This document shows, piece by piece, positions 1-13,915 of a stretch of DNA of 64,000 nt (position 1 is the stretch's first letter; each line of letters opens with the position of its first letter). Below the pieces are notes generated by a model. It was not told where the DNA came from, did no database searches, and saw nothing but the letters and a program-made list of their open reading frames with translations. The position numbers and the translations under genes are program-made. The DNA lies in the NCBI GenBank assembly GCA_025617375.2, contig JAMYGW020000002.1, positions 310,001-374,000 on the forward strand, written 5' to 3'. The DNA is from Acarospora socialis. Lineage: Eukaryota > Ascomycota > Lecanoromycetes > Acarosporales > Acarosporaceae.

Positions 1-227
1 CTAAGAAAATGAACTTTTTATTAGTTAATGTACTTTAGTTCTGTATTAAATATGTGATGTAATGAACAACTTATAATGCTCACATATAATGCTCACAAAT
101 CATGTTGTAAACACATAGTCAAACAAAAAGTGCTTTGTGAAACTATCAACAAATAGTTTTGTGTTAGTAACATCTATCAATTAAATTCTGCTTAATTATC
201 ATGTGCTAATTAAATTTAATCTAGTCT

Positions 228-362
228 GAGCTGTCAAGAAAAACTTAATTCAACTCTGTCTGAAACCTGATTCTGCTCAGAGTTAAGCTGAGTTGCAAAG
301 TTGAATTTGATGAGTCAGACTGAATTTCAAAATCTGAGTCTGATTTAATTTGATGATCATTC
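228..362. repeat. Right terminal repeat of a TIR DNA element
   Basis: Read on the minus strand from 362, this begins GAATGATCATCAA and continues as a degenerate series of GACTCAG/GAGTCTGA words. The same start and word series occur at 5,372 (plus orientation) and, read inward on the minus strand, from 21,131 (AAGTGATCATCAA). All three termini are bordered by TA. The rest of this element would lie left of the window. It seems to have landed in the chromovirus whose integrase region resumes at about 365. Confidence 0.5.
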
Positions 363-364
363 TA

Positions 365-2489
365 TGTTAAACTTATCTTACTGCAACAGTTTCAACTGAC
401 AAGCTCAATCTGTAACTTGTATGCATCTCTCAATATCTTAGTCAATTTAGTCTAAACATACAGCATCATTTTAACAAAATTCATCTAGTATCTGATGTCT
501 TATCACAAATATTAAACAACATGAGAATAAAAGAGAATAAGATTGATATTCTCAAAGATCTAATCATAAATTTATATTATATTACTCTGATAAAACTAAC
601 AAAGAATTTTAAACAATGTCTGAAGAACATGTACAAAGAGAATAGTCAGTGAAAACAAATTCTAGATATAATTAAATTAACAACTTCATCTTATCAAAAT
701 CAGTCATCAGACACAACTTACAATGAAGATATTGTAAAAAGATCAGTGAGATTACAGTTTATGTACTGAAACAGTCTAATCTACTATATTGATGAAGCTG
801 ACAAGCATGAACATCTTTGCATCTTATCACAACTCAAAGAAGAAATATTTGAACTAGTTCATGATTAACAACATCATGATGAATTTCATAGAACTTATGA
901 TTAAATATTCAACTCATTATTTATGCATTATCTTATCAGATAACTAAAGATGTACATACTTCATTGTCTGAAATGTCAACTAAATCAAATCAAATGATAC
1001 ACTCTCTATGAATCATTAAATTCAATATTGACATCATCAATATCATTTCACATCATTATCATGAACTTTATACTGATCTTATCATCAGATAATCAGAACA
1101 TCAATAACTTGCTGACAGTTATTAATAAGTTTATCAAATAAGTACTTTTTCTGTCTGACAAATTCATTTATAATACTGTAGATTAAGTAAATATCTTGCT
1201 TTCTGATCTTATAGAACATGACTGAGACATATCTTGACAAATCATTAGTAATTGAGATTGAAAGTTTCTGTCATTCTTTTGAAGAATAATATTTGAAAAG
1301 CTAGAAATTAAATTACTAACATTTACAGCATATCATTCTCAAATCAATGATCAGTTCAAGTGTATGAATTAGATAGTAGAAATCATCATACATTATTATT
1401 TTACAAGAAATTCTGACAAAGCTTTCACCAGTATTTTATCTTATCTTCAAGACAGTCTCAACAATAGTCATAATGTATTCATCAGCTATGCATTCAACAA
1501 ACTAACTTATGACTTTTAAATCAATGACAGTCTCAATTCACTAAACAACTTGTCACTCAAATACTATAGCAAACTTCATCAAATCTACTGTGAAAAGACA
1601 GAACAAGCAATTATCTTTGTAAATGTCACAGCAAAGCACTACTACAACACAAAACACATTTTTCTCATCATAGACAATCTGATCTATCTACAACTACATT
1701 ATGAATACATTATTTCTGATCTTACAAACAGAAAACTATTAAATCAACATGTTAAGTCATTTTGTGTTCTAAAATGCATTGACTGACTAGTTTATTGACT
1801 CAATCTATCTTTCACAATGCAAATTCATTCTGTCATGTCTGTTGCACAGCTTGAACTTACTTTTTTGTTAACTTTAAACTCATATAATTGACAATCAAAT
1901 GTGAATTCTTCTTTCATCAAAATTGAACAAAACAACAATGTTGATACAGCTTCAGTCTATGAAATTGAACATTTACTGAATAAACACATTACACATCATG
2001 AATGTGAATGATTAAGAGTAAAATATCTTGTCAAATGAAAAGAATATAATCATAATCACAATGCATAATATAATGTACAAGATCTGATCAAGACAAAGAA
2101 ACTAATTACAGATTATGAACAACAGAGAATTTAACAATCTTTACTATCTGTGCTGAATATAAGTTGAGCTACAAGCTTCTTGTTGAAGATTACATCATAT
2201 TTATGTTGACATGTTACAATCTTGCTGACTAACTACCATCAATTCTGATGAGATTGCTGACTTTTTGAAGAAATGACAAATTGTTATGAATAGAAATTAG
2301 CTTTGCTGTTTTGATCTTGATCTTTAAATGTATTTCATCAAGTTACTTTGCAATCTTGCTGATATCATGAACTTAATGAACTAATTGCTAAATATGAAAG
2401 ATACTCATGAGAAACATATATGCAGAGTTTTTTCATAGATAGCTCTTTAGCAATTATATCTTTCATTCACTCATATAATGATTCTGATA
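365..2489 (+). mobile_element. Ty3/gypsy chromovirus, 3' part (integrase, chromodomain, 3' LTR)
   Basis: This is a fossil of a family distinct from copies A-E. In order on the plus strand: an integrase zinc-binding region (about 770-960), the integrase core (about 1,020-1,500, with a recognisable AYHSQ...Q...MNQ stretch at about 1,320-1,370), a C-terminal tail (about 1,500-1,830), a chromodomain-like segment (about 1,940-2,110), and the 3' LTR (2,282-2,489). The coding part is broken many times in all frames. It adjoins a DNA-transposon terminus on the left. The base series after the LTR, AGTAG, matches the flank of the LTR at 56,724-56,932. Age cannot be read from the sequence because RIP-like mutation inflates divergence. 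Confidence 0.75.
2282..2489 (+). repeat. 3' LTR (208 bp) of the left-edge chromovirus
   Basis: It starts TGTTATGAATAG and ends in TGATA, a canonical CA end read as TA. It aligns over its whole length with the minus-strand LTR at 56,724-56,932. I count 18 transitions and one 1-bp indel, about 91% identity. AGTAG follows directly at 2,490-2,494. Confidence 0.8.
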
Positions 2490-3779
2490 AGTAGATTTTT
2501 AAGTTAATTTATAGATTTTACAAATTGTACAGTTTTATTAAGTGAATAATAATGAAGTTTTTTGTATAACTGACTCTCTGTTTTTTATCTATCTTTATTG
2601 TTATTTTCACTTTTATATTTATTATTATTACAGTTACAATCACAATCATTATGTAAGTACATTGAATATTCTGATATATCAATATTAACAGATTATATGA
2701 TGTAAAACTCTTGTTATATACAATGTAGTCATTACTGCTGCTGTTGTTCAGCAGAATTTTATTTTCTTAATGAAACAGCAACAACTCACTTTCTTTATTC
2801 ACAATTTCACAGAACAAAAGACTTCTGATTTTTTCTGAATAATTTGTGAAGTTTATATAAAATGTAATCACTTTACAGCAGATTTCAACACACTGTTCTT
2901 TGTATATCAATAATATTTTTATTCAGTTTTGTGAAAAAGTTGAACAAATATATATACAGTACATGTCAGTTTTATGATTCTTTCTGAAATGTTGTTGCAT
3001 TGCAGAACATTTTGATGAAATATATGAAAACTGCAAATAATGTGATCATATAGTTTGCTGCTTTATACAAAATAACAATGAGAATGCTGTTGATGAAAAT
3101 GATGATGATATTGTGATAATCAAAAAGTATCACTTAAGATTAAATTCTGAATCTACTGAACATAAAGATGAATCATTATCAGAGAACATTATTGTGTTGT
3201 GATAAATATGTACAAATTTTTTCTAATTTTCTTGTTAATTTTCTTTCTTTACTTCTCATCTAATCATATGAGTTGTATATGATATCTAAGTAAGACTTAC
3301 ACTTCTTTGCAGTGCTCAAAACTAGTAATTATATCAATAATTAAGTTAAGCAAGTTAGTAAAGTAGATTTATAATTAATATAATTATGTTCAATTTGTAC
3401 AATACTGTAATTCATTGATATTATATAAAGAAAATCAATTTTCTTGCTTATATAATGATATATGCAGTCACAATCATACAACTTTCAATATCTGAATTAT
3501 ACAAATAAAATTCATTGTTTATCATATCAGCACAAGCTGTGAATCTTGATTTCTACAAAGATTATATTATATATCTGTTTTAAGAAAATCACTTCAGTCA
3601 AGATATTAGCAGAAAACTTAAAGATGAGTTGAACATCATCTGCAGTTATTGTACAATTGAGTGAAAATTGCAAGAATAATAAATTTCAAAGAGAATCAAT
3701 TTAATATTTCTGAACTACAAATTAAGATCATTACTTTGTTTTTGAAACATATTTTAATAATGTTCAAATACTACATGTA
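2490..3779. other. AT-rich stretch without recognisable gene
   Basis: After the LTR flank there are about 1.3 kb of AT-rich DNA with no frame over 60 codons that I recognise. The part near 3,100-3,200 reads as a short acidic segment on the plus strand. It may belong to the 5' region of the transposase gene that follows, but I cannot show that. No terminal repeats of that transposon were found here. Confidence 0.4.
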
Positions 3780-4800
3780 TTGCAGAAGAAAGAACATGAA
3801 ATTGAGTTGCATAAAATTGTACAATTGAAAAATAAAATAAAAATAATTCATCAATATTCTCTGTTTAATATTGAAGAAATAAAAGAAGAAATGACACAGT
3901 TTGTATTGAAAGAATTAAATACAGATGTTATTGATGAATATAAATGAGAATTGCTTCAAATTTACTTTTATACATAAGAATTCAATATCTGTCAATATAT
4001 TATTCTGATTTTATTTCTAATCACTATCTGACATGCTGTATTAGAGATTGTTTGTTTAATATGATTAAATATTTAAATTCTCAAGATCACATTCATCATA
4101 CAAAAGATTTTCAGTATCAGCATGAAGAATATATTGTGTTAAGATTCAATTATTTATGATTTATTGATGATTATGACAAACTGTTTCATTAAGATATTAA
4201 GATCTATGCTGAAATTGATATCTATTTCAGATATTTATCATGAATTTATGTTAATATATTCAATTATACAACAGTCAATGTGCTCTGTCAGTATCTGAAT
4301 GCTGTTTACAATTTAAAAGTATATTCTTAAATTTTGTACTCTGATTAAAACAAAAAAACATTATTATGTGCAGAAGTTCATCATGCATTAAATTGTACAA
4401 CTGCAAATGAACATATACAACTGTCAAAAATTTATTTCTTTGATATCAGCACTGTAAATCAATGAATTAAAGCTTGATGAAGTCAGTTGATCAAAAGTTA
4501 ACTGTTTTGATAATAAGTGAGTTGTGTTTATGTTGATATCATTTTGTACAATTTATTAAATAACTTGTAAAGACATTTTTTAAAGATCTTATGTAGCAAG
4601 ATCTTTAAAATAATATCAGTCTTGCAGATCACATCACACTAATGATACTGTATATGTTTATTATTTGACAAGAAGTTTATGATTATATGAAATTATTAAA
4701 CATTCATCTTATACAAAAGTAAGTCAATCAATCAAATTCAGTAGTAAGTAATTCATAAATGTTATATTATTGTTCAGAAATTATCAACACTGAGAATTAT
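3780..4800 (+). pseudogene. Integrase-core (rve-type) DNA transposase relic
   Basis: The plus-strand frames carry blocks typical of a eukaryotic integrase-core transposase family common in ascomycetes. There is an N-terminal helical region (about 3,780-3,950). A segment at 3,944-4,159 ends in the lead-in to a first catalytic Asp, seen as FIDDYDKL at about 4,157-4,180 (family form IDGYDKL). Then come an IYAEID/IYVNI core, an ILYSD block near 4,330 carrying the second Asp, and a STVNQ block near 4,450 just before the expected catalytic Glu. Several Trp and Arg codons have become stops and frame shifts occur, so the gene is dead. Family recognition rests on motif order, not a search. Element ends were not located. 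GINGER-like elements are an alternative classification. Confidence 0.55.
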
Positions 4801-6079
4801 GTGTTGAAGATAAATGAAGAAATGATGACAGTCATGTGAGTATTATATAATAACTGAGATAAGTCTTTATCACTGTTAATTGTACAATAAAAACTGACTA
4901 AAAAAATATTGATAAATATCTCTCTGCTACAACTTTTAAGTGATTTACATCATAATTGCAAGTATTAAGTATAATTCTGAAAGATATAAAAGCAAAAAAT
5001 GTTCTGATTGATGATTCATGATGTTATGTTGAGATTTACAAGCAATTATGTATTATTGTACAATTACATATTGTTTTCAAGATACATTTAATTCTGATAG
5101 AATCTGCTAAATCTTATAAAGATTATGTATATTAAAACAGAGAGCTAATTAAATATAATGAACATCATGAGTTAAGTGAGAATTTTGTATAATATGATGA
5201 TGAAGTAAATTCTGTTAAGAATGAAACTCTCACTGATATTAATTCAAAAAACATGTTAAATGTCTATCTTCAGAAAGTGTGATTCTTTTGCTTACAAATT
5301 TTTTTTTTTTAAAACTCAGATTATACAAAATGATTTCTTTATCATCATAAAATTCACATTATATTCTTGTAGAATGATCATCAAATCAGATTAATTCTGA
5401 TCAGTCTAAATTGAGCTTTTGAGTCAGACTGAATTAAGTTAAGTTTTTAAGCTCAAAGATTTGAACTGAGTTTGATTTGAAAGCTCAGTTCAACTTAAAT
5501 ATTTAGTTTAGATTTTAATGATTATAATTATAATTAATAAGTGAACTCTTGAGTTAGAATTTAAGACTTTAAGTTGAAAGAGTGTAATATATGAACATTA
5601 TAAATAAGTGTTATATATTGAACAAAGATATTGCTTTCATTCTAAAATTATTATTTATCACATCAAGAAGACAACTTTTTTGTAGTAACTTTAATCACTT
5701 TTACTTCAATTTACATTTTTTGATGCAATATTTCAATTATGCATGTATTTCTTAATGAAAGTCATATTCTTTTGCTGAATAATAATCTGCTTTGTGTAAA
5801 ATTGCAGTAAGATTAACATTTAAACAAATTAGTTTATAATTTCTTAACAGTGTGTTCAACATACTTTCAAAAAAAACAACAACATATACTTTCACAGCTT
5901 CTTGCAGACTCTTTATGACTGAGATTTGAAGTTAAAAACTTTTGTTGTGATGTCAAATCTTTATTGAATAATTCTGAATGATTTTTCAACACAGTTACTG
6001 AAAGAAAAGTTTTTTCATTAAGAAATTGATTGATCTTTAATAGTGACATATTTTATAAAGAATAACAGCTATAAAGAAG

Positions 6080-6634
6080 AATTAAGTGTTAAAATTAAGC
6101 AATAAAATTAAGTAATATTATAAGCATTATCATCAAGCATCAGAACAAAGCATCAAGACAGAGCATTAAAACTGAGTACTGTCATAAAGTATCATCATGA
6201 AGCACTGTAATAAAGTATTAAAATTAAATGATAAAATTGAGCAATAGAATTGATCAATATCATGAACATTGAAATAAAGCACAAAATTGAGCATCAAAAC
6301 TGAGCATCAAAACTGAGCATCAAAACAAACAATCAAAATAAAGCATCTAAATAAAGCACTGAAACTGAGCATTGAAATGAAGTATCATTATAAAACATTA
6401 AAACTGAGCATTAAATCTGAACATCAAATCTGAGCATTAAAACTGAATATCAAAATAAAGTATCATTATAAAGCACTGAAACAAAGCATCAAAATTAAGT
6501 ATCAAAATTGAGTAACAAAATAAAGCATCAAAACTGAGCATCAAAATGAAGCATTAAAACTGAGTATTAAAATTAATTACTGAAACTGAGCACTGAAGCA
6601 AAGCATCAAAATAAAATATCAAAATAAAGCATCA
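6080..6634 (+). repeat. Left subterminal satellite array of element K
   Basis: About 40 imperfect copies of a word close to AAAACTGAGCATC (about 13 bp, with variants such as AAAATAAAGCATC). The copia element inserted into this array at the word CATCA (6,630-6,634). The array resumes at 18,319 and ends near 18,380. Its reverse complement forms the array at 19,085-19,870. Confidence 0.85.
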
Positions 6635-6844
6635 CATTGAAAGATAAAAGAATACTTGTGCTATACTGCTGACTAACTGTCTATTCAGTGAATCATACAC
6701 TGTTGACTTGACTACAATCAACATGAGTTGTAGAGATTTTCTATTCACATACTTTGTCATACAGACTATATGAATAATGAGTAATCTTTGATATTAATCT
6801 CAACTAAGACTATGAAAGCAGTTAGAACATCACACTTCTCAATA
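6635..6844 (-). repeat. Copia H 3' LTR (210 bp)
   Basis: It pairs with 18,109-18,318. The ends of the two copies fit a consensus with TGTTGAGAA at one tip and TTCTCAACA at the other, i.e. short inverted tips. Differences between the copies are mainly transitions. Confidence 0.85.
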
Positions 6845-8521
6845 CTTTCACTTGATGACACTGCATCTATTGACTTTCACTAACAGTAAGTCTCAGTTGT
6901 TCAACAAAGTGCTCAAAGATTCATCTAAATAAAAACTTAATTAATTCATCAGTCATCATGTCTTAACTGAGTACAAAGTTCACATCAATCTAATTTTGCT
7001 TGTGCAGATCACAGATATGATGATAAACAATATTAATGTGCTTTAATTACTCATGCACATATGCATTCTTAATCAAAGTCAAAACAGTCTGATTGTCTTT
7101 CTTAAGCTGAAGAGATAAGACTGCTTGATGAATTTCATTTTTCTTGATGTTCACATGATATAAATTATCTTCAAGATATTTATTCATATTCATGTCTTGC
7201 AGCATCTGTATAAGTCAAACTTCAGTTTTTGCACATATTGATATAATTATGTATTCAGTTTCTGTAATTAAGATGACAACAGACTTCTGCTTTTAACTTA
7301 TTTATAATATTAATTTATTTTCAAACATGTACACATGTTTCAGAATTGACTTTCAATCTTGTTTGTCTGATGCATAGTTGAAGTCAGAGTATTTAAGTAT
7401 AACTTGACTTTCATTGAGTTCATATACAATGTCAAAATTGATGATTAATCTTACATATTGCAGTAGTTTCTTAAACACATGTTCATGATACTTTGTAAAA
7501 TCATTAAAATACTGATTTAGTCAGTTTAAAACAAAGACAATGTTCAGTCAAGTGTGAATCATCATGTACATTAAATTTTCAATTGCATATTGATACTGTC
7601 TTTAATCTATTCTTTGATCAGCTGAGTCAGTGAGACAAAAAATATTATATTTATTGAGTGAGATTGTTGTAATCTTGTGCTTATTGAATTACATATGAAG
7701 ATCTTTCAGTATCTTATTTACATAATGAGTCTGATTTAGACATAGAGTTCTTTTCTTGCAATTATGTGTAACTTATATGTCAAGAATTTTCTGTGTCTTT
7801 CTTAAATTCTTAACTTTGAATATCTTCACAAAAACTTTCTTAAATCAGAAAATATGTGTTAAACTTACTGAAACTACAATCATATTATTTACATAGAGAA
7901 GCAACATGATTCTTTTGATGCTATTAATGAGAAGACATGAGTCAGCATTGCTTTAATGAAAGTTTAATTTGCACAGATCAGTGACACATTGTTTATGTCA
8001 ATTTTGTGCAGCTTACTTCAAATCATAAAAACTACACAATATATGCAGTGCACAGTCAGATGTAATTTGAACTTCAGAAAAAACTGTCATGTAGATGATT
8101 TTTTTAAGAAAGAATTCTGTGAAGATATTGTTGATATTTACTTAATGATATTTAAGATTCTTAAGAACAACAATGACAAGAAAAACTCAAAAAGTGTTGA
8201 ACTTGACTGTAGATGTAAAGATATTCTCATAATTAATGTTATATATTTGTAAAAAATCTCTCATAACTTTTGTCTTAAATTTGTTCAGAAATTCATCAGT
8301 GTTCAGCTTAAATTTGAACACTTACTTGCTGATCACTATATTTGTGTTCTTTGATGACACAATCTCTTTTTAATATTCTGTTGACTGTCAGAGTTATTAA
8401 TTCTGCATAAATAACATTTTTTTATATCTTTCTTCAGACTGAGTCTTTCACTGCTTCAGTATAGATGACAAATGTGAAAATATTAGATTTAATGTTCTCA
8501 GTATCTTTCTTATTATCTATA

Positions 8522-8882
8522 TGTTACAACCATGCTCAAAGAGAAAGAAACTCACAGATCTGAAACCAAAAGTTCACTCAGAGCATATACAGAAAGAACT
8601 GCTAGACAGCAGTCACATGACAGTGCAACAGCTCAATGGCAAGCAGACAAGCTGAGAGCTCAACTTCTCAATGTCAAGACATCAAGACATCAAGAATGCT
8701 CAACACAGAGACATCAAGCACATTCTATATAGTAGAATTGTTTCTCTTATGAAAATGATCATGTTCAACTTAAGTAATCATCTAAGAGTTAAAGTTCAGA
8801 ATCATTTCAGACCAGCTGTTATATCAACAAGCATAAATTCTTAGCTCTACATACTCAGGGAATCTCAGGTTAGAACATTACA
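8522..8882 (+). repeat. Copy A 5' LTR (361 bp, LTR type 1)
   Basis: It runs from TGTTACAACCATGCTC to AACATTACA and differs from the 3' LTR at about 44 positions, 43 of them transitions. Confidence 0.93.
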
Positions 8883-11800
8883 CTTTGAACACTCTTACAA
8901 TATAACAAATATGATGTCTGGCACACAGAAGAACATCTTAACCTTGTTCTTGAAGCAAGTTCAAGCAAACTCATCTCTATCATCTACATCAGATAGAACA
9001 GTGACACAGTTAGTGATGTCAATTTCAGTATTACAACTACCTGTGAGCACACCAAAGATTCAGGTACCTGATATCTTTGATGAAGAATGAGAAAAGCTGT
9101 GAGTCTTTGTGACTAAGCTTGATCTGTATATTGAATTCAATCAACTGAAGTTTCAAATCAATCAAGAAAAGACACTGTTTGCAATGATCTACCTAGTGAA
9201 CACAACTTTCAATTGAGTTGATCTCAGACTGCATGAGTTTCTAGAAAAGAAGTACAAAGAATGCAACACAGACATGAAGTCTATGTTCAATGACTTCAAC
9301 AAGTTTAAAAAGAAACTCAAGAAAGTCTTCAGAGTAATCAACAAAGAGAGAGCAGCAGAGAGACAAATTCACATCTTGCAATAGAGTGAATCAGCAACAG
9401 TATATGCCACAGAGTTTCAGTGATTAGCAGCACTTACTAGATGAAACAACAAAGCACTCACCTACCAGTACTACTGTGAGTTGAGAAAGTTCATCAAAGA
9501 TGAAATAGTCTGAGCAGAATGACCAGACAATCTTCAGAAAATGATTGATCTAAGTATCAACATTGACAGTTGTCAATGAGAACAACAGATGAAACAAAAA
9601 GAATATCAAATGCCATCTATGATAGAAGGTCAAGGAGAAAGCTCTCAATCATGAGCAAAGCAATATGTTTCACCAATAAGACATAGAAAAACAAACTCTA
9701 TGAACCTCAATGCAATCAAGAAGTGCTGTCAGAAGCCATAAAGAACTAAATGAGTGAAGCATGAATGTCAGTCAGAGTGGTTCACTAAGTCTCAGATAAC
9801 ACTGCAAAATGAGATGTGAATGTGTTACAACTGCAGAAAACTCAGACATCTTGTCTGAGAATGCAACAGATCTCAAATGAATAGAAAAAATGTTGCAGCA
9901 ATAATGACTGAAACAGAAACAAAGAAGTCAAGCATAGTGCACAATGTTCTGAGTTGAACAGTCTGTTATGACAATATGTGCTGAGCACATATGAGTGCAA
10001 AAGACAGAGTCAGATGGTATCCACAGAAACTGCACAAAGATGTGAGAAATAGATACAACACAATGAGTTGATCAATCTACAAGAAAGAATTAGCTATTCT
10101 TATCAAGAAAGATGTTCTTAATGTCAAGATCAAAGAGATCAATACTCAAGAAACTCAGGTAGAGAAAGACTACAATGATAACATCTGACAAGCACTGAAT
10201 TCAGATGCAAACCAGAAAGAAATTGACAAATGAGAAGTCAATATGAGACTGAAGACAGCATATCAGCATTCTGAGAATCAATGTCATGCATTGAGAGAAG
10301 AAAAGCTTCAATTTGAGAAGCAAGAACTTAAGCAAGAAATGCAAGCTTGAAAACAGGAAGTGCAGCACAAAAGTGTAAAAGAATGAAAGACATATGATCA
10401 GCTAGAAGAGCTGATGACAGCTGTTAAAGATGAATGTTTCAACAATGATGATGCAGTATTGTTGAGATCTCTTGTTTGAAAAACAAAGAGTCACAAGATT
10501 GAGATATACTTATCTGAAGAATATACCATGCAGAATGAAGATAGATGAATCTTAAGTGAAGAGTATATATCATCTGAATTTCTGCAAAGAGTAAAAGTCT
10601 GCAAGAGTCAGTTGCAGATGAAGTACAATCAGTATGAACTTCAACTACACTGAGAAAGATGCATTGAGTGGCACAGTCTAGAGTATGCAAACCTTATGAT
10701 TGAAAGAAAACCAAGATGATTTCAAGAACTTTGAAGACAAGCTGAACAACTGAGTGAGTCAAAAAATGAAAAGCTTTCTCAACAAGACTAGAGAATAAGA
10801 AGCTAGCAGCATCTCAAAGACAGAATAATGATCATAGAGTATGAACCAAAGTCATGATCAACAAACATCAGATTAACACATTGATGAATTTTGAAGCAGA
10901 TGAAAATATCATGAGTTAACAAATAGTTGATATGTTAAAATTAGTGACACAGCAAGTGCACTGTCCATTCAACATAAGAATGGTGAACAGAGTCACTGAA
11001 AGAATTGATGAGAAAATCTGTGTGAAAGTCTTCATTCTTGAAAACTCACAAGAGATAATGTTTGACATTATGAAATCAATTGAATATGATGCAGTACTAG
11101 AAATGCCTTGGTTGTGCAGAAGAAATTCAAGAATTGATTGAGTCACAAAAGAGATATGTACAATTGAAGACACATATAAGATTTCTGAACAACCAGAAAT
11201 GAGCTTATCAGAGCATAAGTCATGGGATCACAAGATACTGCTATTGGATGAAAAGCAATCTAAGTGAATGCCATTATACTCAATGAGCAAGAACCAACTC
11301 AAGAAAGTTAGAACTTACCTTGATGAGAATCTTAAGAGAGAATTCATCAGATCATTAAAGTCACTGGCAGAATATTCAATTCTGTTTGTATCAAAGAAAG
11401 ATGACAAGAAATGACTATGTGTCAATTACAGACAACTCAACAAGATAACTCATCAAGATAGTTATTCTCTATCATTGATAGAAGAGTTGCAAGATCAATT
11501 AGACAAGACTAAGTGGTTCACAAGCTTAAACCTTGAGAACACCTACTACTGAGTTAGAATGAAAGAAGATGAAGAATGAAAGACAGCATTCTGAACAAGA
11601 TATGAACATTATGAATACATTATCATGTCATTTGAGTTGAAGAATGCTTCAGTCACCTTTCAAAGATTAATCAATGACATGTTGAGAGAATACCTCAATG
11701 ACTTTGTTATCACATATCTTGACAATATTCTGATATACTCAGAAGATCTTGAAGAGCACTGAGAGCATGTGCACAAGATATTAGCAAAGCTCAAAGAGAG

Positions 11801-13915
11801 AGTCTTGTACATGAAGAAGTCAAAAAGCAGGTTTAAAATCAAGAAAGTTGAGTTTCTAGACTATGTGATTCAACTTGAACAAATTAAGAAGAATTCAAAG
11901 AAGACAAAAGCAGTCAGAAACTGATCAACATCAAAATGAATCAAGGAAGTACAGGTCTTTCTAGGATTGATGAACTATTATTGAAAGTTTGTACCAAACT
12001 ATGCAAGAATTGCAAAATCACTAACATGTTTGACACACAAAAGCAAAAAATAGCATTGAAATAAAGAACAGGAGAATGCATTTCACATATTAAAGAAAAG
12101 TTTTAGTGAAATGATACATCTGAGAATACTCAATTCAACATGTGAGAAGACACTGAAAACTGATGCTTCAGATTTCACAGTAAAAGTATGTTTATATCAG
12201 ATTGAGAATGAGCAACAGAGACTCATAGCATACTGATCTAGAAAACTATCAGAATCTGAGAAAAGATATGAGGTTCATGACAAGAAACTTCTTGCAGTAG
12301 TGAAAGCACTACAAGATTGAAGATCTTATCTTGCAGAGACAAGCAAGTCAATTCAGATCTACACAGATCACAAGAATCTGAGAAACTTTGCAACAACAAA
12401 GCAACTCAATTAATGACAAGTTTGTTGAGCAGAGCAGTTGACAGACTATGAATTTCAGATTCATTACAAGAGAAGTAATGAGAATGATGAAGCAGATGCC
12501 TTGAGCAGATAATCTGATCATGAAGATGTACAGACAATACACATCAGAATTCTGAGTGAAGATAACAACAGAATTCTCACAAAGAACTTAGCAGCAACAT
12601 ACAAGATGAAGCAAGCTTTCTTGACAGACAAAGAACTCATTGAGATGTGTCACTACAGCAGAACTGAAGAACACCTAAAAGTTAAATGCACTGAGAATCT
12701 AGTGTGAAGAAGACACAATATTGGTGATTTTAGAAATTGAATCATCAAGATGATTGCTATGTGTGATTCATGTTGAAGAAATAAGATTAACTGAGATAAA
12801 CAATACAACAAAGTAACACAACTAGACACATCAGATGCACCATGAAAGTCAGTTATCATGAACTTCATTATGAAGCTATCACTGTTCAGAGATCTGGCAT
12901 GGAAAATGAGATTCAACAGTATATTGATCATAGTGAATAGATTGATCAAGTACACAATGTTCATTTCATTCAAAGAAATCACAACAGCATCAGTATTGAC
13001 ACATATGATACTGAGAGAATTGATTAGCAATCATGAACTATCAAAAGAATTTATCACCAACAGAGATAAGCTATTTATGAGCAAGTTTTGGGAAACACTC
13101 ACAGCAGAACTCAAGATAAAACACAAGATGTCAATAGCATATCACTCACAGACAGATGAGCAAAGCAAACAAATGAATCAAACAATAGAGACATACTTGA
13201 GACACTATGTCAACAAGAGTCAAGATGACTGAGTATGACTATTGTCAACAGCACAGTTTGCATACAACAATGCAAGAAACAAAATCACAAGAAAAATGCC
13301 TTTCTATGTGAACTATGACTACAATCTGAAGATATGACAAGATCTCAAAGAACACAGATCACAGAGTCAAAAAGTGATTTTGAACATTGCACAGATGAAA
13401 AAACTGCACCAAGATCTAACAAGAAAGATCAGACAGCAGACAGAACAAACAACAGAGACAAGATCATTTCAAGAGAAAGAAAAGATATATCTAAGAACAA
13501 ACAACATATGAACAAAGAAAAGAAGCAAGAAGCTGAAGAACAAGAACATTGAATCATTCAAGATCATATGAAACATCAGGGGGTTAAGCTATGAGCTAGA
13601 CTTACTCAAAGAGATGAGAATACACTCAGTATTTCATGCATTCATGCTACAGCACTGCAATCAGTTCATACCACTTCAAATCAATGAAATGCCTGTCAAA
13701 TTCAACAAAGAATATGAAGTTGAGAACATTCTAGGAAAGAGAATAATTAGTGGGGAAGCTCACTATCTCATGAAATGAAAAGATTACAATACCTCAGAAA
13801 ATATCTGAGAACCCAGAAAAAACCTCAAGAACTGCACAAGAACACTTCAACATTTTGAGAAAGAAAGTTGATATTAGCTCAGAAGAATGGTGACATCAAG
13901 TTAACAAGTTAATTG

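Noticed and set aside
6080-6634. CRISPR-like regular repeat array
   Set aside because: The units are 13 bp, degenerate and without spacers. It is a eukaryotic satellite mirrored at 19,085-19,870.
10916-11173. Minus-strand frame of 85 codons, with relatives at 26,166-26,423 and 40,680-40,952
   Set aside because: It lies opposite the protease region and recurs in each copy only because the copies are related. It is a mirror of the pol strand with no motif of its own, unlike the Cys-rich frame.
12653-13030. Minus-strand frame of 125 codons, also at 51,486-51,863
   Set aside because: A shadow of the integrase region, kept open because RIP-type changes create few stops on that strand.
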